Below, piece after piece: positions 27,324 to 36,560 of a DNA stretch of 64,000 bases; positions within the stretch are counted from its first letter, which is position 1, and each line of letters begins with the position of its first letter. Below the pieces are notes generated by a model. That model made no database searches and had not been told where the DNA came from. It saw only the letters and a program-made list of their open reading frames with translations. Source of the DNA: Malaciobacter marinus (GTDB lineage Bacteria > Campylobacterota > Campylobacteria > Campylobacterales > Arcobacteraceae); contig NZ_CP032101.1 of NCBI RefSeq assembly GCF_003544855.1, positions 1 to 64,000 on the forward strand, in the 5' to 3' direction. A program made the translations under genes and the position numbers.

Positions 27324-28695
27324 CTTTTGCCAATAAAATTAGTTTATTAACTTCTTCTTCATACTCTTTTGCAGTTTGTTCATTTGTTGATTCAAATCTA
27401 GTAACTAATACAGGAGTAGTATTTGAAGCTCTAACCAATCCCCATCCATGTCTAAAGTTTATTCTAACCCCATCAACATCGATTATATCAACTATTTTAG
27501 GAAAATTCTTTGGAGGATTTTTAAGAAGCTCTTTTATTTTGTCTATTAATAAAAACTTTTCATCTTCTGTTGTTTTTATTTTAATCTCTTCTGTTGAGTA
27601 TGTTTTTGGAAGTTTTTCTATTTGTTTATCAATATCCATTCCATTATGAATTAACTCTAAGATTCTAAATGTAGCATAAACTGCATCATCAAAACCATAA
27701 TATCTATCATTAAAGAAAATATGCCCTGAAACTTCAGCTGCTAAATGAGCATTTACTTCTTTTAGTTTTACTTTTAAATTACTATGTCCTGTTTTGTACA
27801 TAATAGCTTTTCCAGTCTTATTTATAATATCATACATAACTTGAGTGCATTTAACTTCTCCAACTACAATTGGGTCTTTCATCGTTTTTGCAAAAAGAAG
27901 TGCTAAAATATCACCTTTGACATTATGTTTTTTAGTTAAAAATGCAATTCTATCTGCATCACCATCATATGCAAATCCATATAAAGCATCACCTTTTAAA
28001 AGCTCTTTTAAATCGTGTAGATTTTTTTCTTCACTTGGGTCTGGATGATGATTTGGAAATGTTCCATCAGGATCACAATATAAGCCTTTGTAATTTAGTT
28101 CTAATCTATCTAAAATCTCACATAAAACAGTATTTGCTACACCATTACCACAGTCAATTGCAAAAGGAATGTCAAAACCTTTTAAAAATGAGAACTCTTT
28201 TAACATATAATCTATATACATAGCTTTTGCATTAATTTTTTCAAACTGTTTATTGTCTTCTATTTTTATGTTTTGATTTTTGATGATTTCATCACCTAAT
28301 GTATATATGTCTTCTGCAAAAAATGGAGTATTATTTACTGAGATTTTAAAGCCATTATATTCGCTTGGATTGTGACTTCCTGTAATCATAACAGAAGCAT
28401 TTGGTTTTATGCCATTAAATGTTTGATAAGATGCAAAATAGTTAACTCCAGTTGCTACCATCCCCATGCCAAGAACTTTAACGCCAGCTTTATTAAATCC
28501 ACTTGTAAGGTATTCAAATAGTCTTGGAGAATGTGTTCTTGCATCATAACCAACCACAACATATGGAGTTTTAACTGTTTTTTTAATAATTTCTAAACCT
28601 AAATAATAAGCAATTAGTTTAACACTTTGTTCATTTAGTTCTTCATCAACTATTCCTCTAATATCATACTCTCTAAAAATAGACTTTTTAATCAT
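27298..28695 (-). CDS. Phosphomannomutase/phosphoglucomutase
   Basis: Interconverts hexose 6- and 1-phosphates to supply GDP-mannose or UDP-glucose for surface sugars. The 465-residue product has the phosphoserine loop ITGSHNPSEYNGFK (Ser near 105), the metal loop DGDADRIAF near 245, the sugar-binding EVSGHIFFNDRYYG near 325 and the phosphate-binding RASNTTPVLVTRFE near 425, in the normal alpha-D-phosphohexomutase order. This length and these motifs fit the AlgC/ManB dual-specificity group rather than GlmM. It is the first gene of the operon with the amidohydrolase and the phosphatase. Confidence 0.92.
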   Translation of the reverse strand: MIKKSIFREYDIRGIVDEELNEQSVKLIAYYLGLEIIKKTVKTPYVVVGYDARTHSPRLFEYLTSGFNKAGVKVLGMGMVATGVNYFASYQTFNGIKPNASVMITGSHNPSEYNGFKISVNNTPFFAEDIYTLGDEIIKNQNIKIEDNKQFEKINAKAMYIDYMLKEFSFLKGFDIPFAIDCGNGVANTVLCEILDRLELNYKGLYCDPDGTFPNHHPDPSEEKNLHDLKELLKGDALYGFAYDGDADRIAFLTKKHNVKGDILALLFAKTMKDPIVVGEVKCTQVMYDIINKTGKAIMYKTGHSNLKVKLKEVNAHLAAEVSGHIFFNDRYYGFDDAVYATFRILELIHNGMDIDKQIEKLPKTYSTEEIKIKTTEDEKFLLIDKIKELLKNPPKNFPKIVDIIDVDGVRINFRHGWGLVRASNTTPVLVTRFESTNEQTAKEYEEEVNKLILLAKDELSNSSN

Positions 28696-28792
28696 AAAGA
28701 CCCTTACTACAATTTTTTTATTATTATATCGTTTGAAGCTTTAAGAGTACTAACTTTAATTTTGATATAATTTTTCTTTTAAGGAGAAAAAT

Positions 28793-29422
28793 ATGATTGA
28801 ATTAAGTAATTTATATATGTTTATAATTACCTCATTTTTATTATGTATTGCCCCAGGACCTGATAATATTTATGTATTAACACAAGGTATGACAAAATCA
28901 AAAAAAGCAGCAATTATTACAACAATAGGGCTTTGTACAGGACTTATTATTCATACAAGTGCAGCAGCTTTTGGTATCTCTATGATTTTTAAGACTTCAC
29001 AAATAGCTTTTGATATTGTAAAGTATCTAGGAGTAATATATTTACTTTATATTGCATATCAAGTATATAAACATAGAAATGAACCATTAAATCTTGATAC
29101 AAAAGCTTCAAAGAAAGACTTGAAAGCTTTATATTTTAAAGGTTTTTTAATGAACATTTTAAATCCAAAAGTATCAATATTTTTCTTAGCATTTTTGCCT
29201 CAATTTGTAAGTGTTCAAAATGGAAATGTACCTTTACAAATGATTATTTTGGGATTAATTTTCATGGGTTTAACTATTATTTTATTCTCTTTGATAGGAA
29301 TTGCAGGAAATCTTTTAAGTGAAAAATTATTAAATAATCCAAAAATAGTAAAATATATGAATATCTTAACCTCATTTGTATTAGTAAGTTTAGGGGTAAA
29401 ACTAGCACTTTCTCAAAGATAG
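28793..29422 (+). CDS. LysE/RhtB-family amino-acid exporter
   Basis: A 209-residue membrane protein with about six hydrophobic helices. The family signature APGPDNIYVLTQGMTKSKKA appears near 20-39 and the second conserved segment FLMNILNPKVSIFFLAFLPQF near 118-138. Members export amino acids or their analogues, such as threonine or homoserine, using the proton gradient; the substrate here is unknown. AAGGAG precedes ATG. It is a single gene, divergent from the phosphomannomutase operon. Confidence 0.92.
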   Translation: MIELSNLYMFIITSFLLCIAPGPDNIYVLTQGMTKSKKAAIITTIGLCTGLIIHTSAAAFGISMIFKTSQIAFDIVKYLGVIYLLYIAYQVYKHRNEPLNLDTKASKKDLKALYFKGFLMNILNPKVSIFFLAFLPQFVSVQNGNVPLQMIILGLIFMGLTIILFSLIGIAGNLLSEKLLNNPKIVKYMNILTSFVLVSLGVKLALSQR

Positions 29423-29425
29423 TGA

Positions 29426-29449
29426 CACTTAAGTGATAGCTATCTATCA
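29426..29449. promoter_or_regulatory. Palindromes upstream of the peroxidase cassette
   Basis: CACTTAAGTG (29426-29435) overlaps TGATAG-CTAT-CTATCA (29434-29449), 25-45 bases before the peroxidase ATG. They could be an operator for the following cassette or a weak terminator of the LysE gene. Confidence 0.35.
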
Positions 29450-29473
29450 ACATAATTATGGTAAAATAAAAAA

Positions 29474-30397
29474 ATGAAAATATTATTTTTAATTATGATG
29501 CCTTTTTTATTGTTAAACTGTAAGGAATTGATTTTACCTATAAAATCTGGAATAGCTTATGATTTACAAAAAGCACTTTTAGGTAAAAAGCTCTTTTTTG
29601 ATAAAAGATTAAGTAAAGATAATACAATTTCTTGTGCTTCTTGTCATGATCTTGATAATGGTGGAGATGATAATAGAGATTTTTCTATTGGAGTTGATAA
29701 TAAAAAAGGTAAGATAAACTCTCCTACAGTTTTTAATACACGATATAATTTTACACAATTTTGGGATGGAAGAGCAAAAAACCTAAAAGAACAAGTTAGT
29801 GGACCAATACATAACCCAGTAGAAATGGGAACATCGTTAGAAGAAATAATAAAAAAATTACAAAATGACAAATATTATAAAAAACAATTTGCCTTAATAT
29901 ATAAAAATGGTTTTACAAAAGAGAATTTAGTTGATGCAATTTCTGAGTTTGAAAGTGCTTTAGTAACTCCTGATTCAAAATTTGATTTATATCTAAAAGG
30001 CGATAAGTCTGCTTTAAATGAAGATGAAATTGAAGGATATAAATTATTTAAAAAAAATGGTTGTATTTCATGTCATAATGGAATAAATATTGGTGGTAAT
30101 TTATTTCAAAAAATGGGTATTTTAAAAGAGTATAAATCAAAAGTAGGAAACTTAGGAAGGTATGAAGTTACTAAAGATATTGAAGATAAAAGTTATTTTA
30201 AAGTTCCAACATTAAGAAATATAAATAAAACATCTCCTTATTTTCATGATGCTTCTGCAAAAACTTTACATGATGCAGTTTCAATAATGATGGAATACCA
30301 ATTAGGTATGAAAGCAAATAAACAAGAAATAGAAAAAATAATAAAATTTCTAAAAACATTAGATGGAAAAAGACCAGAAATATTGGATAAAAAATGA
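29474..30397 (+). CDS. Di-heme cytochrome c peroxidase (MauG/CCP family)
   Basis: Periplasmic peroxidase family. The 307-residue product has a signal with a plausible lipobox (FLLLNC, Cys 16), so it may be a lipoprotein. Two heme-c sites are present: C54-ASC-H58 and C197-ISC-H201. Conserved CCP motifs include GKKLFFDKRLS, FNTRYNFTQFWDGRA, GPIHNPVEMG, FKVPTLRNI and TSPYFHDASAKTLHDAV. It could reduce hydrogen peroxide using cytochrome c, or oxidise another substrate as MauG relatives do. The stop overlaps the next gene (ATGA), joining it to a kinase, a response regulator and a second kinase, so it may be part of, or the target of, that system. Confidence 0.93.
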   Translation: MKILFLIMMPFLLLNCKELILPIKSGIAYDLQKALLGKKLFFDKRLSKDNTISCASCHDLDNGGDDNRDFSIGVDNKKGKINSPTVFNTRYNFTQFWDGRAKNLKEQVSGPIHNPVEMGTSLEEIIKKLQNDKYYKKQFALIYKNGFTKENLVDAISEFESALVTPDSKFDLYLKGDKSALNEDEIEGYKLFKKNGCISCHNGINIGGNLFQKMGILKEYKSKVGNLGRYEVTKDIEDKSYFKVPTLRNINKTSPYFHDASAKTLHDAVSIMMEYQLGMKANKQEIEKIIKFLKTLDGKRPEILDKK

Positions 30398-32286
30398 AAA
30401 AAGTTTTAATTATTATATTTATATTTATTTCTCTTATTTTTTCATTGGTTTATACAACTGATCATTCAAACAAGAAAATAGAAGATTTTTTTAAAATGCA
30501 AGAAAATATTTCATATTTGATTTCTACAAATAAAAATTTTGATATTTTTATGTCAAGCAGTATTTCTTACAATAATTTTGATGTTATTCAAAAAGATATA
30601 TTCAAAATAAAAGATATATTATCTCAAATAAAAAAAAGTAATTATTTTGATGAAGAATTATTTACTTTTAATGATGATTTTTTACAAATTAGTGATTTAT
30701 TTAAGAAAAAGATAAAAACTATTGAAAAACTAAAATCTACTAGTGCTGTTTTAAATAATTCATATAGATATATACAAACAATTTATGAAAAGCTTGATAA
30801 TAAAGTTTTTAATACAATTTATACACGAATTATAGGCTTAGAGTTTAATAGTGAAATTGATATTAAAAAACTTCAAAATCAAGTAAATAGTTTTAAAGCT
30901 AAAGACAATACTGAAAAAATATTTCTTGTTCATGCAAAAAATATTTTGCAATATTTTGAAAAATTCCAAAAACAAAAGCAAGAGATAGAAATTTTAAGAT
31001 TAAATAAAAAGTTAGATAAGTTTGAAAAAAACTTCAATGACTACTCAAATGTATTCATAGAAGATATAAAAACTGTTTTATGGAGTATTATTATACTTTT
31101 ATCAAGTAGTTTAGTACTGTTTTTATTTTATTATACAAAAATAGCTTATCAAAAAATTCAATTAAATAGATTTAAACAAGCAGTTGAAAACAGTGATAAT
31201 ATTATTATGACAACTGATTATCATCAAAAAATAAAATATGTAAATGAAAACTTTATTAGACATACTGGATATACCTATAAAGATGTTATTGGTAAAAGAG
31301 CTTCTATTTTAAAATCAGGACTTAATAGTAAGAAATTTTATAAAGACTTAAACAAAACTATTTATAGTGGTAAAAGATGGTATGGTGAGTTTGTAAATAA
31401 AATAAAAGATGGTAAGTTAAGTTATGAAAAAACCTCTATTTCTCCTATTTTTGATGAAAAAGGTAAAATTATTGAGTTTTTAGCTATTAAACTTGATGTT
31501 ACAAAAGAAAAAAACATAGAAAAAGAGCTTAAAGAAAAAGAACACTTATTATCACAACAATCAAAAATGATAGCACTTCATGAAATGCTTGATAGTATTG
31601 CTCATCAATGGAGACAACCCCTTTCTACTATATCAACAGCAGCAAGTGGAATGAGATTGAATAAAGAGTTTGATTCTTTAGATGATAAAACTTTTTATGA
31701 ACTGATTGATTCAATAGTTGATAATACATTGTATTTATCAAAAACAATAGATAGTTTTAAAACATTTTTTAAGACAAACCATGAAAATACACTTTTTAAT
31801 ATAAAAAATACTGTTAATAAAGTACTTGATTTGATTGGATATAAATTCAATGAAAATAAAGTAGAGTTTATTTCAAATATTAAAGAGTTAAATATTGAAG
31901 GTTTAGAGCATGAACTTATTCAATCTTTAGTAAATCTTTTTAATAATTCTCAAGATGCAATTGCTAAAAATCTTGATAAAGATGATGAAAAATTTATCTT
32001 TCTAGATGTTTATGATGATAATGAAAATGTAGTAATAAAAATAAAAGATAATGCTAAAGGTATTGATGATGAAATTATTGATAAAATTTTTGAACCATAT
32101 TTTACTACAAAACATAAAAGTCAAGGAACAGGTATTGGTTTATATATGACTTATGAAATAATTTCAAAACATTTCTATGGTACAATAGAAGTTAATAATA
32201 GCACTTATATGTATAAAGATAAAGAGTACACAGGTGCTTTATTTACAATAACAATACCAAGTAAAAAAGATGATAAAAATAAATAA
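30394..32286 (+). CDS. PAS-containing sensor histidine kinase
   Basis: The 630-residue product has membrane segments at about 4-20 and 229-249. They flank a roughly 200-residue, lysine-rich, helical periplasmic sensor. A PAS domain follows (about 263-375, with ENSDNIIMTTDYHQKIKYVN and KRWYGEFVNKIKDG), then the H-box LDSIAHQWRQPL (His 404), the N-box LFNNSQDAI, and the G-boxes DNAKGIDD and GTGIGLYMTYE. The DNAKGI G-box replaces the second glycine of the usual DNAGGI. It overlaps the peroxidase gene by 4 bases and the response-regulator gene by 17, so it is very likely the partner of both. Confidence 0.92.
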   Translation: MKKVLIIIFIFISLIFSLVYTTDHSNKKIEDFFKMQENISYLISTNKNFDIFMSSSISYNNFDVIQKDIFKIKDILSQIKKSNYFDEELFTFNDDFLQISDLFKKKIKTIEKLKSTSAVLNNSYRYIQTIYEKLDNKVFNTIYTRIIGLEFNSEIDIKKLQNQVNSFKAKDNTEKIFLVHAKNILQYFEKFQKQKQEIEILRLNKKLDKFEKNFNDYSNVFIEDIKTVLWSIIILLSSSLVLFLFYYTKIAYQKIQLNRFKQAVENSDNIIMTTDYHQKIKYVNENFIRHTGYTYKDVIGKRASILKSGLNSKKFYKDLNKTIYSGKRWYGEFVNKIKDGKLSYEKTSISPIFDEKGKIIEFLAIKLDVTKEKNIEKELKEKEHLLSQQSKMIALHEMLDSIAHQWRQPLSTISTAASGMRLNKEFDSLDDKTFYELIDSIVDNTLYLSKTIDSFKTFFKTNHENTLFNIKNTVNKVLDLIGYKFNENKVEFISNIKELNIEGLEHELIQSLVNLFNNSQDAIAKNLDKDDEKFIFLDVYDDNENVVIKIKDNAKGIDDEIIDKIFEPYFTTKHKSQGTGIGLYMTYEIISKHFYGTIEVNNSTYMYKDKEYTGALFTITIPSKKDDKNK

Positions 32287-32944
32287 TATAAAAGTTTTAT
32301 ATGTAGAAGATGATGAACTAGCAAGAGAAAATGGGATTGAGTTTTTACAAAACCATTTTGATACTATTTATGAAGCAAGTGATGGTCTTGAAGCACTAAG
32401 TTTATATAAAAAATATAATCCTGATATAATAATAACAGATATCCAAATGCCAAAGATTGATGGCTTAGAATTAATTAGTCGCATTAGAAAAGAAGATACA
32501 AAAACACAAGCTATTATTACAAGTGCATATAGTACAAAAGAGTATTTACTAAAAGCTGTTGAACTTCATTTAGTAAAGTACTTAATAAAACCAATAAAAC
32601 ATGATGAACTTTTACAATCTTTACAAGATTGTATTGATACTTTAAAAAGTAACAATTCAAATATTATACAAATTTGCGATAATATTAGTTTTGATACTTT
32701 TAATAAAACTTTGACAAAAGATAAAGAGCTTGTAAAGTTAAGAGCAAAAGAGATACTACTTTTAGAGCTATTAATAAAAAATCAGAATAGATATGTGACT
32801 TATCAAGAAATAGAAAATTATGTTTGGGCAGATGATGTTATGAGTAAAGATGCTTTAAAAACTTTAGTAAGAAGATTAAAAGCCCATTTTTGTTGCAATA
32901 GCATTTCAAATCTTTCAGGGGTTGGCTACAAAATTGATGTTTGA
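32270..32944 (+). CDS. OmpR-type response regulator
   Basis: The 224-residue product has a receiver domain with the acidic pocket D14/D15, the phospho-acceptor D57 (IIITDIQMPKIDG), a switch threonine/serine (IITSAYS near 83-89) and K107 (YLIKPIK). A C-terminal winged-helix effector follows (about 130-224) with LRAKEILLLELLIKN, VTYQEIENYVW and LKTLVRRLKAH, so it is a DNA-binding transcription factor. It is sandwiched between two histidine kinase genes with overlaps of 17 and about 8 bases. It is the only response regulator in the window and the natural receiver for both kinases. Confidence 0.94.
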   Translation: MIKINNIKVLYVEDDELARENGIEFLQNHFDTIYEASDGLEALSLYKKYNPDIIITDIQMPKIDGLELISRIRKEDTKTQAIITSAYSTKEYLLKAVELHLVKYLIKPIKHDELLQSLQDCIDTLKSNNSNIIQICDNISFDTFNKTLTKDKELVKLRAKEILLLELLIKNQNRYVTYQEIENYVWADDVMSKDALKTLVRRLKAHFCCNSISNLSGVGYKIDV

Positions 32945-34253
32945 TATAAATATAGTTTTAGCATATGGAGTAACTTTTGGAATACTTTTGATGAGTATTT
33001 TATTTACTGCAATTAGATATGTTTATTTAAAAGAGCTATTTTATTTAGCATATTGCTTAATGCAGATTTTTTCCCTTGCATACATAGTTATATATAGTCA
33101 ATTTTTTGAGATTCCACCAATTTTTAAAGAGATATCACTAGGTTTTGCAACAATCTTTGCAATAATCTTTGCATTTGCTTTTTTTAAAGTTGAATTTATT
33201 CCAATATTTAAAAGCATAAAAGAACTAATGATTTTTACTGCTTTTTTGATTTTTGTTTTAGCAACAGTTTTTTATCATTATATGTTATTTGAGTATTTAC
33301 CTTATTCTGTTGTCTATTTTTTACTATTTTTATCAGTAATTTTTAATATAAAAGATGGTGTAAAACCTACATTGATTTATGTTGTAGGTTGGTCTTTTGT
33401 ATGCTTATTTTTATATATTATTCAGTTTAAAACTCTTTATGTAAGAAGTGGTTATGTTGATTTAGTTCTTGTTGCATTTGCTATTGAAGCAATTTTATTT
33501 ACTTTTAGTCTAGCAAACAAGCAAAAAGAGTTAAAAAATCAAAATATAAACTATGAAAATATGTTATTACATCAAAGCAGATTAGCAAAATCAGGAGCTA
33601 TGATAGGTAATATTGCTCATCAATGGAGACAACCTTTAAATAACTTGTCATATATTTTTATGAATATAAAAACAAGATTTGAAAATGGTAAACTAAAACA
33701 AGACTATTTTGATAAAAAGTTTATGCAAGCAAATGAACAATTGCAGTTTATGTCAAAAACAATTGATGATTTTAAAGACTTTTATACACCAGCAAAGAAT
33801 AAAGAGGATTTTTTAGTAAAAGAGTCTATAAATAAGGCTTTGACTATTTTAAATGCAAGTTTAAAGCAACAAAGAGTGGATTTAACTCTTACTTTTCATA
33901 CAAGTGAAGTATCAAAAATCTATGGTATTTCAAATGAATTCTCTCAAGTTATATTAACCTTGATAAAAAATAGTATTGAGGCTTTATCAAACCAAGAGTA
34001 TCCCAAAATTGATATTGATGTCTACTCAAATCACTCAAGCTTAATAGTTAAAATAAGTGATAATGGAGCAGGTATTTCTAAAAAAGAGCTACCTAAACTT
34101 TTTAAACCTTATTTTACTACAAAAGAAGATGGCTTTGGTATTGGACTTTATTTGGTTAAGACTATTATAGAAGATAGTTTTAAAGGAACTATTGAAGCTA
34201 AGCCTTTGAAAAAAGGCTTAGAGTTTATAATAACTATTGAAAAAAGCTTTTAA
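32937..34253 (+). CDS. Multi-span (7TM-type) sensor histidine kinase
   Basis: I choose ATG 32937 (438 residues), with TTG 32934 or TTG 32922 as alternatives; the ribosome-binding site is poor for all. The N-terminal half has about seven hydrophobic helices to residue 190, resembling the 7TMR-DISM membrane module but with no extracellular domain. A coiled linker leads to the H-box GNIAHQWRQPL (His 228), the N-box LIKNSIEAL, and the G-boxes DNGAGISK and DGFGIGLYLVKT. It overlaps the response-regulator gene by about 8 bases. With the upstream kinase it forms a two-kinase, one-regulator set. It may sense something within the membrane. Confidence 0.88.
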   Translation: MFDINIVLAYGVTFGILLMSILFTAIRYVYLKELFYLAYCLMQIFSLAYIVIYSQFFEIPPIFKEISLGFATIFAIIFAFAFFKVEFIPIFKSIKELMIFTAFLIFVLATVFYHYMLFEYLPYSVVYFLLFLSVIFNIKDGVKPTLIYVVGWSFVCLFLYIIQFKTLYVRSGYVDLVLVAFAIEAILFTFSLANKQKELKNQNINYENMLLHQSRLAKSGAMIGNIAHQWRQPLNNLSYIFMNIKTRFENGKLKQDYFDKKFMQANEQLQFMSKTIDDFKDFYTPAKNKEDFLVKESINKALTILNASLKQQRVDLTLTFHTSEVSKIYGISNEFSQVILTLIKNSIEALSNQEYPKIDIDVYSNHSSLIVKISDNGAGISKKELPKLFKPYFTTKEDGFGIGLYLVKTIIEDSFKGTIEAKPLKKGLEFIITIEKSF

Positions 34254-34293
34254 AAGCTATATTATAAGCTTATAAAAATTTATAAGTATTGTT

Positions 34294-35136
34294 CTATTTT
34301 TTCTTTAAAGCTTCATATGCAACTAATATTTTTTTTCTTTCAATTCCCCATCTATATCCAGTCATAGCACCAGATTTTCCTAAAACTCTATGACAAGGTA
34401 TTAAATATCCAATAGGATTTGATCCTATTGCATTTGCAACGGCTCTTACTGCTTTTGGATTCTCTAAATATTTTGCAACCTCTTGATATGTAGTAATTGA
34501 ACCATCTGGAATATTAATCAAAGCTTTCCACACATTTATTTGAAAGTTCGTTCCTTTTAAATAAAGACTAAATTTTTTGTCTTTTTTTATAAATATACTA
34601 TCTAAAACCTCAGTTGCTTTTTTATTATCTTCAATCAAATCAGCTTTTGCCCATATTTGTTTAAATCTTTTATATACATCTTCTTTATTTGTATCATAAA
34701 AACCTAAAAAACATATCCCTCTTTTTGTTAGTGCAATTAAGGCATTTCCAAAAGGTGTATATCCATAACCATATGTTATTTGAACATTTTGACCTAGCTG
34801 TTTATACTCTTTTGGAGTAACTCCAATTACATTGACAAACAAATCATGCAATCTACTTGGACTTGATAGTCCTAAATCCAATGAACTTTCTAAAATAGAT
34901 GTTGATTCTTTTAAGTGTTCTTTTGCATAATTTAATGTAATTGATTGTAAAAATTGAATAGGTGTAACACCAACGTACTCTTTAAATACTCTAATAAAGT
35001 GATATTTGCTCATACCAATATATTCAGCAATTGTATCAATACTTGGTTGTTCTTTAAAGTTTTCATCAATAAATTTTATTGCTTTTACGATTTTATTGTA
35101 GTTTTCATTTTGTAAATATAGTTTATCTTCGCTCAT
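34294..35136 (-). CDS. Ada-like AraC regulator / O6-methylguanine-DNA methyltransferase
   Basis: I prefer the ATG at 35136 (280 residues, MSEDKLYLQNENYN). A GTG at 35178 would add 14 residues, but it lies inside the hairpin that looks like the glyA terminator. Residues about 15-115 are an AraC-type helix-turn-helix with GMSKYHFIRVFKEYVGVTPI. The C-terminal domain is a suicide methyltransferase: FQINVWKALINIPDGSITTY and the acceptor PCHRVLG, with the cysteine near residue 248, then SGAMTGYRWG. The N-terminal phosphotriester-repair cysteine domain of E. coli Ada is missing. It should repair O6-methylguanine and may also activate genes. It follows glyA on the same strand. Confidence 0.88.
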   Translation of the reverse strand: MSEDKLYLQNENYNKIVKAIKFIDENFKEQPSIDTIAEYIGMSKYHFIRVFKEYVGVTPIQFLQSITLNYAKEHLKESTSILESSLDLGLSSPSRLHDLFVNVIGVTPKEYKQLGQNVQITYGYGYTPFGNALIALTKRGICFLGFYDTNKEDVYKRFKQIWAKADLIEDNKKATEVLDSIFIKKDKKFSLYLKGTNFQINVWKALINIPDGSITTYQEVAKYLENPKAVRAVANAIGSNPIGYLIPCHRVLGKSGAMTGYRWGIERKKILVAYEALKKK

Positions 35137-35148
35137 CTTATATCTTAT

Positions 35149-35183
35149 AAAAAATGGTTTAAGTGGAAAGTATACCACTTAAA
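35149..35183 (-). terminator. Probable glyA terminator (upstream of the Ada-like gene)
   Basis: On the minus strand TTTAAGTGG, an 8-base loop and CCACTTAAA (35183-35158) make a perfect 9-pair stem followed by CCATTTTTT. It spans the GTG alternative start of the Ada-like gene. Confidence 0.65.
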
Positions 35184-35206
35184 CCTTAAATAAGTACAAG
35201 AAACTA

Positions 35207-36469
35207 TTAGTAAGTAGATTGAGAATAAATAACAAAATTAGAAGCAAGAGCTTCAAGTTCTTTGTTTATATCATCTTGAAGTTTTGTGTTTTCAATGTCG
35301 TCTAAAACATCGCAAATTTTATTTGCAATAAACTCAAACTCTTTCTCTTTCATTCCTCTTGCTGTTAATGCAGGACTTCCTATTCTAAGACCACTTGTTA
35401 CAAATGGACTTCTAGTTTCACCTGGAACTGTGTTTTTATTTACTGTTATACCTGCATTCCCAAGTGCTGCATCTGCATCTTTTCCTGAAAATGGTTTATT
35501 TAAAAATGATACTAATACTAAGTGATTATCTGTTCCATCACTTACTAAATCATATCCTCTTTTTACTAATACATCTGCTAATACTTTTGCATTTGCTTTT
35601 ACTTGTTTTGCATAATCTTTCCATGATGCTTGTAAAATCTCTCCAAATGCTACTGCTTTTGCTGCAATTACATGTATTAATGGCCCACCTTGAATTCCTG
35701 GAAATATTGCTGAATTAATCTTCTTTGCAATATCTTCATCATTTGTTAATATAAGTCCACCTCTTGGTCCTCTTAATGTTTTATGTGTAGTTGTTGTTAC
35801 AACATGTGCATGTGGAAATGGTGATGGATGTTCATTGGCTGCAATTAAACCTGCAATATGTGCAACATCAGCAAAAAGAAAAGCACCAACTTCATCTGCT
35901 ATTTCTCTAAATCTTTTAAAGTCAATCTCTCTTGCATATGCACTTGCACCACAAACAATAATTTTTGGTTGAACAATTTTTGCAATTTCTAAAACTTTAT
36001 CATAATTAATTCTTCCATCAAGCTCAACTCCATAATAAAAAGCAGAGTAGTTCTTTCCTGAAAATGATGGTTTTGAACCATGAGTTAAATGTCCACCATG
36101 AGATAAATCCATACCTAAAATTTTATCACCAGCTTTTAATAATGCTGCATATACTGCACCATTTGCTTGGCTTCCTGAATGTGGTTGTACATTTGCATAT
36201 TTACAATTAAAAATCTCACAAGCTCTATCTATTGCTAGTTGTTCTACTTCATCAGCAAATTCACAACCTCCATAATATCTTTTATATGGATATCCTTCTG
36301 CATATTTGTTAGTAAATACTGAACCCATTGCTTCCATTACTGCTGGGCTTGTAAAGTTCTCACTTGCTATCATCTCTAAATGATTTGTTTGTCTTTTTAA
36401 CTCTTTTTGTATTATTGAATATACTTTCTCATCTGCTTGTTCTAAGTTTGCGCTTGTTATATAACTCAT
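35207..36469 (-). CDS. glyA: Serine hydroxymethyltransferase
   Basis: PLP enzyme that converts serine and tetrahydrofolate to glycine and methylene-THF, the main source of one-carbon units. The 420-residue product has the expected N-terminus ([20 protein letters not shown]), the PLP lysine in [13 protein letters not shown] (near 229), [11 protein letters not shown] near 97 and the C-terminal [21 protein letters not shown]-like segment near 350. The length is normal. It stands alone apart from the Ada-like gene downstream, from which a hairpin probably separates it. Confidence 0.97.
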   Translation of the reverse strand: MSYITSANLEQADEKVYSIIQKELKRQTNHLEMIASENFTSPAVMEAMGSVFTNKYAEGYPYKRYYGGCEFADEVEQLAIDRACEIFNCKYANVQPHSGSQANGAVYAALLKAGDKILGMDLSHGGHLTHGSKPSFSGKNYSAFYYGVELDGRINYDKVLEIAKIVQPKIIVCGASAYAREIDFKRFREIADEVGAFLFADVAHIAGLIAANEHPSPFPHAHVVTTTTHKTLRGPRGGLILTNDEDIAKKINSAIFPGIQGGPLIHVIAAKAVAFGEILQASWKDYAKQVKANAKVLADVLVKRGYDLVSDGTDNHLVLVSFLNKPFSGKDADAALGNAGITVNKNTVPGETRSPFVTSGLRIGSPALTARGMKEKEFEFIANKICDVLDDIENTKLQDDINKELEALASNFVIYSQSTY

Positions 36470-36560
36470 TTATTGCTCCTGTTTGTTAACTTTATTAAAT
36501 TCCAAAATTTAAAGAAGTATAACCAAAAATTTTTTTTTCTACAATCCAGATATTGCTAAA

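Noticed and set aside
32922-32936. TTG 32922 as the start of the 7TM kinase
   Set aside because: No ribosome-binding site at a workable distance; it would add five residues without membrane or domain features, so ATG 32937 is preferred.
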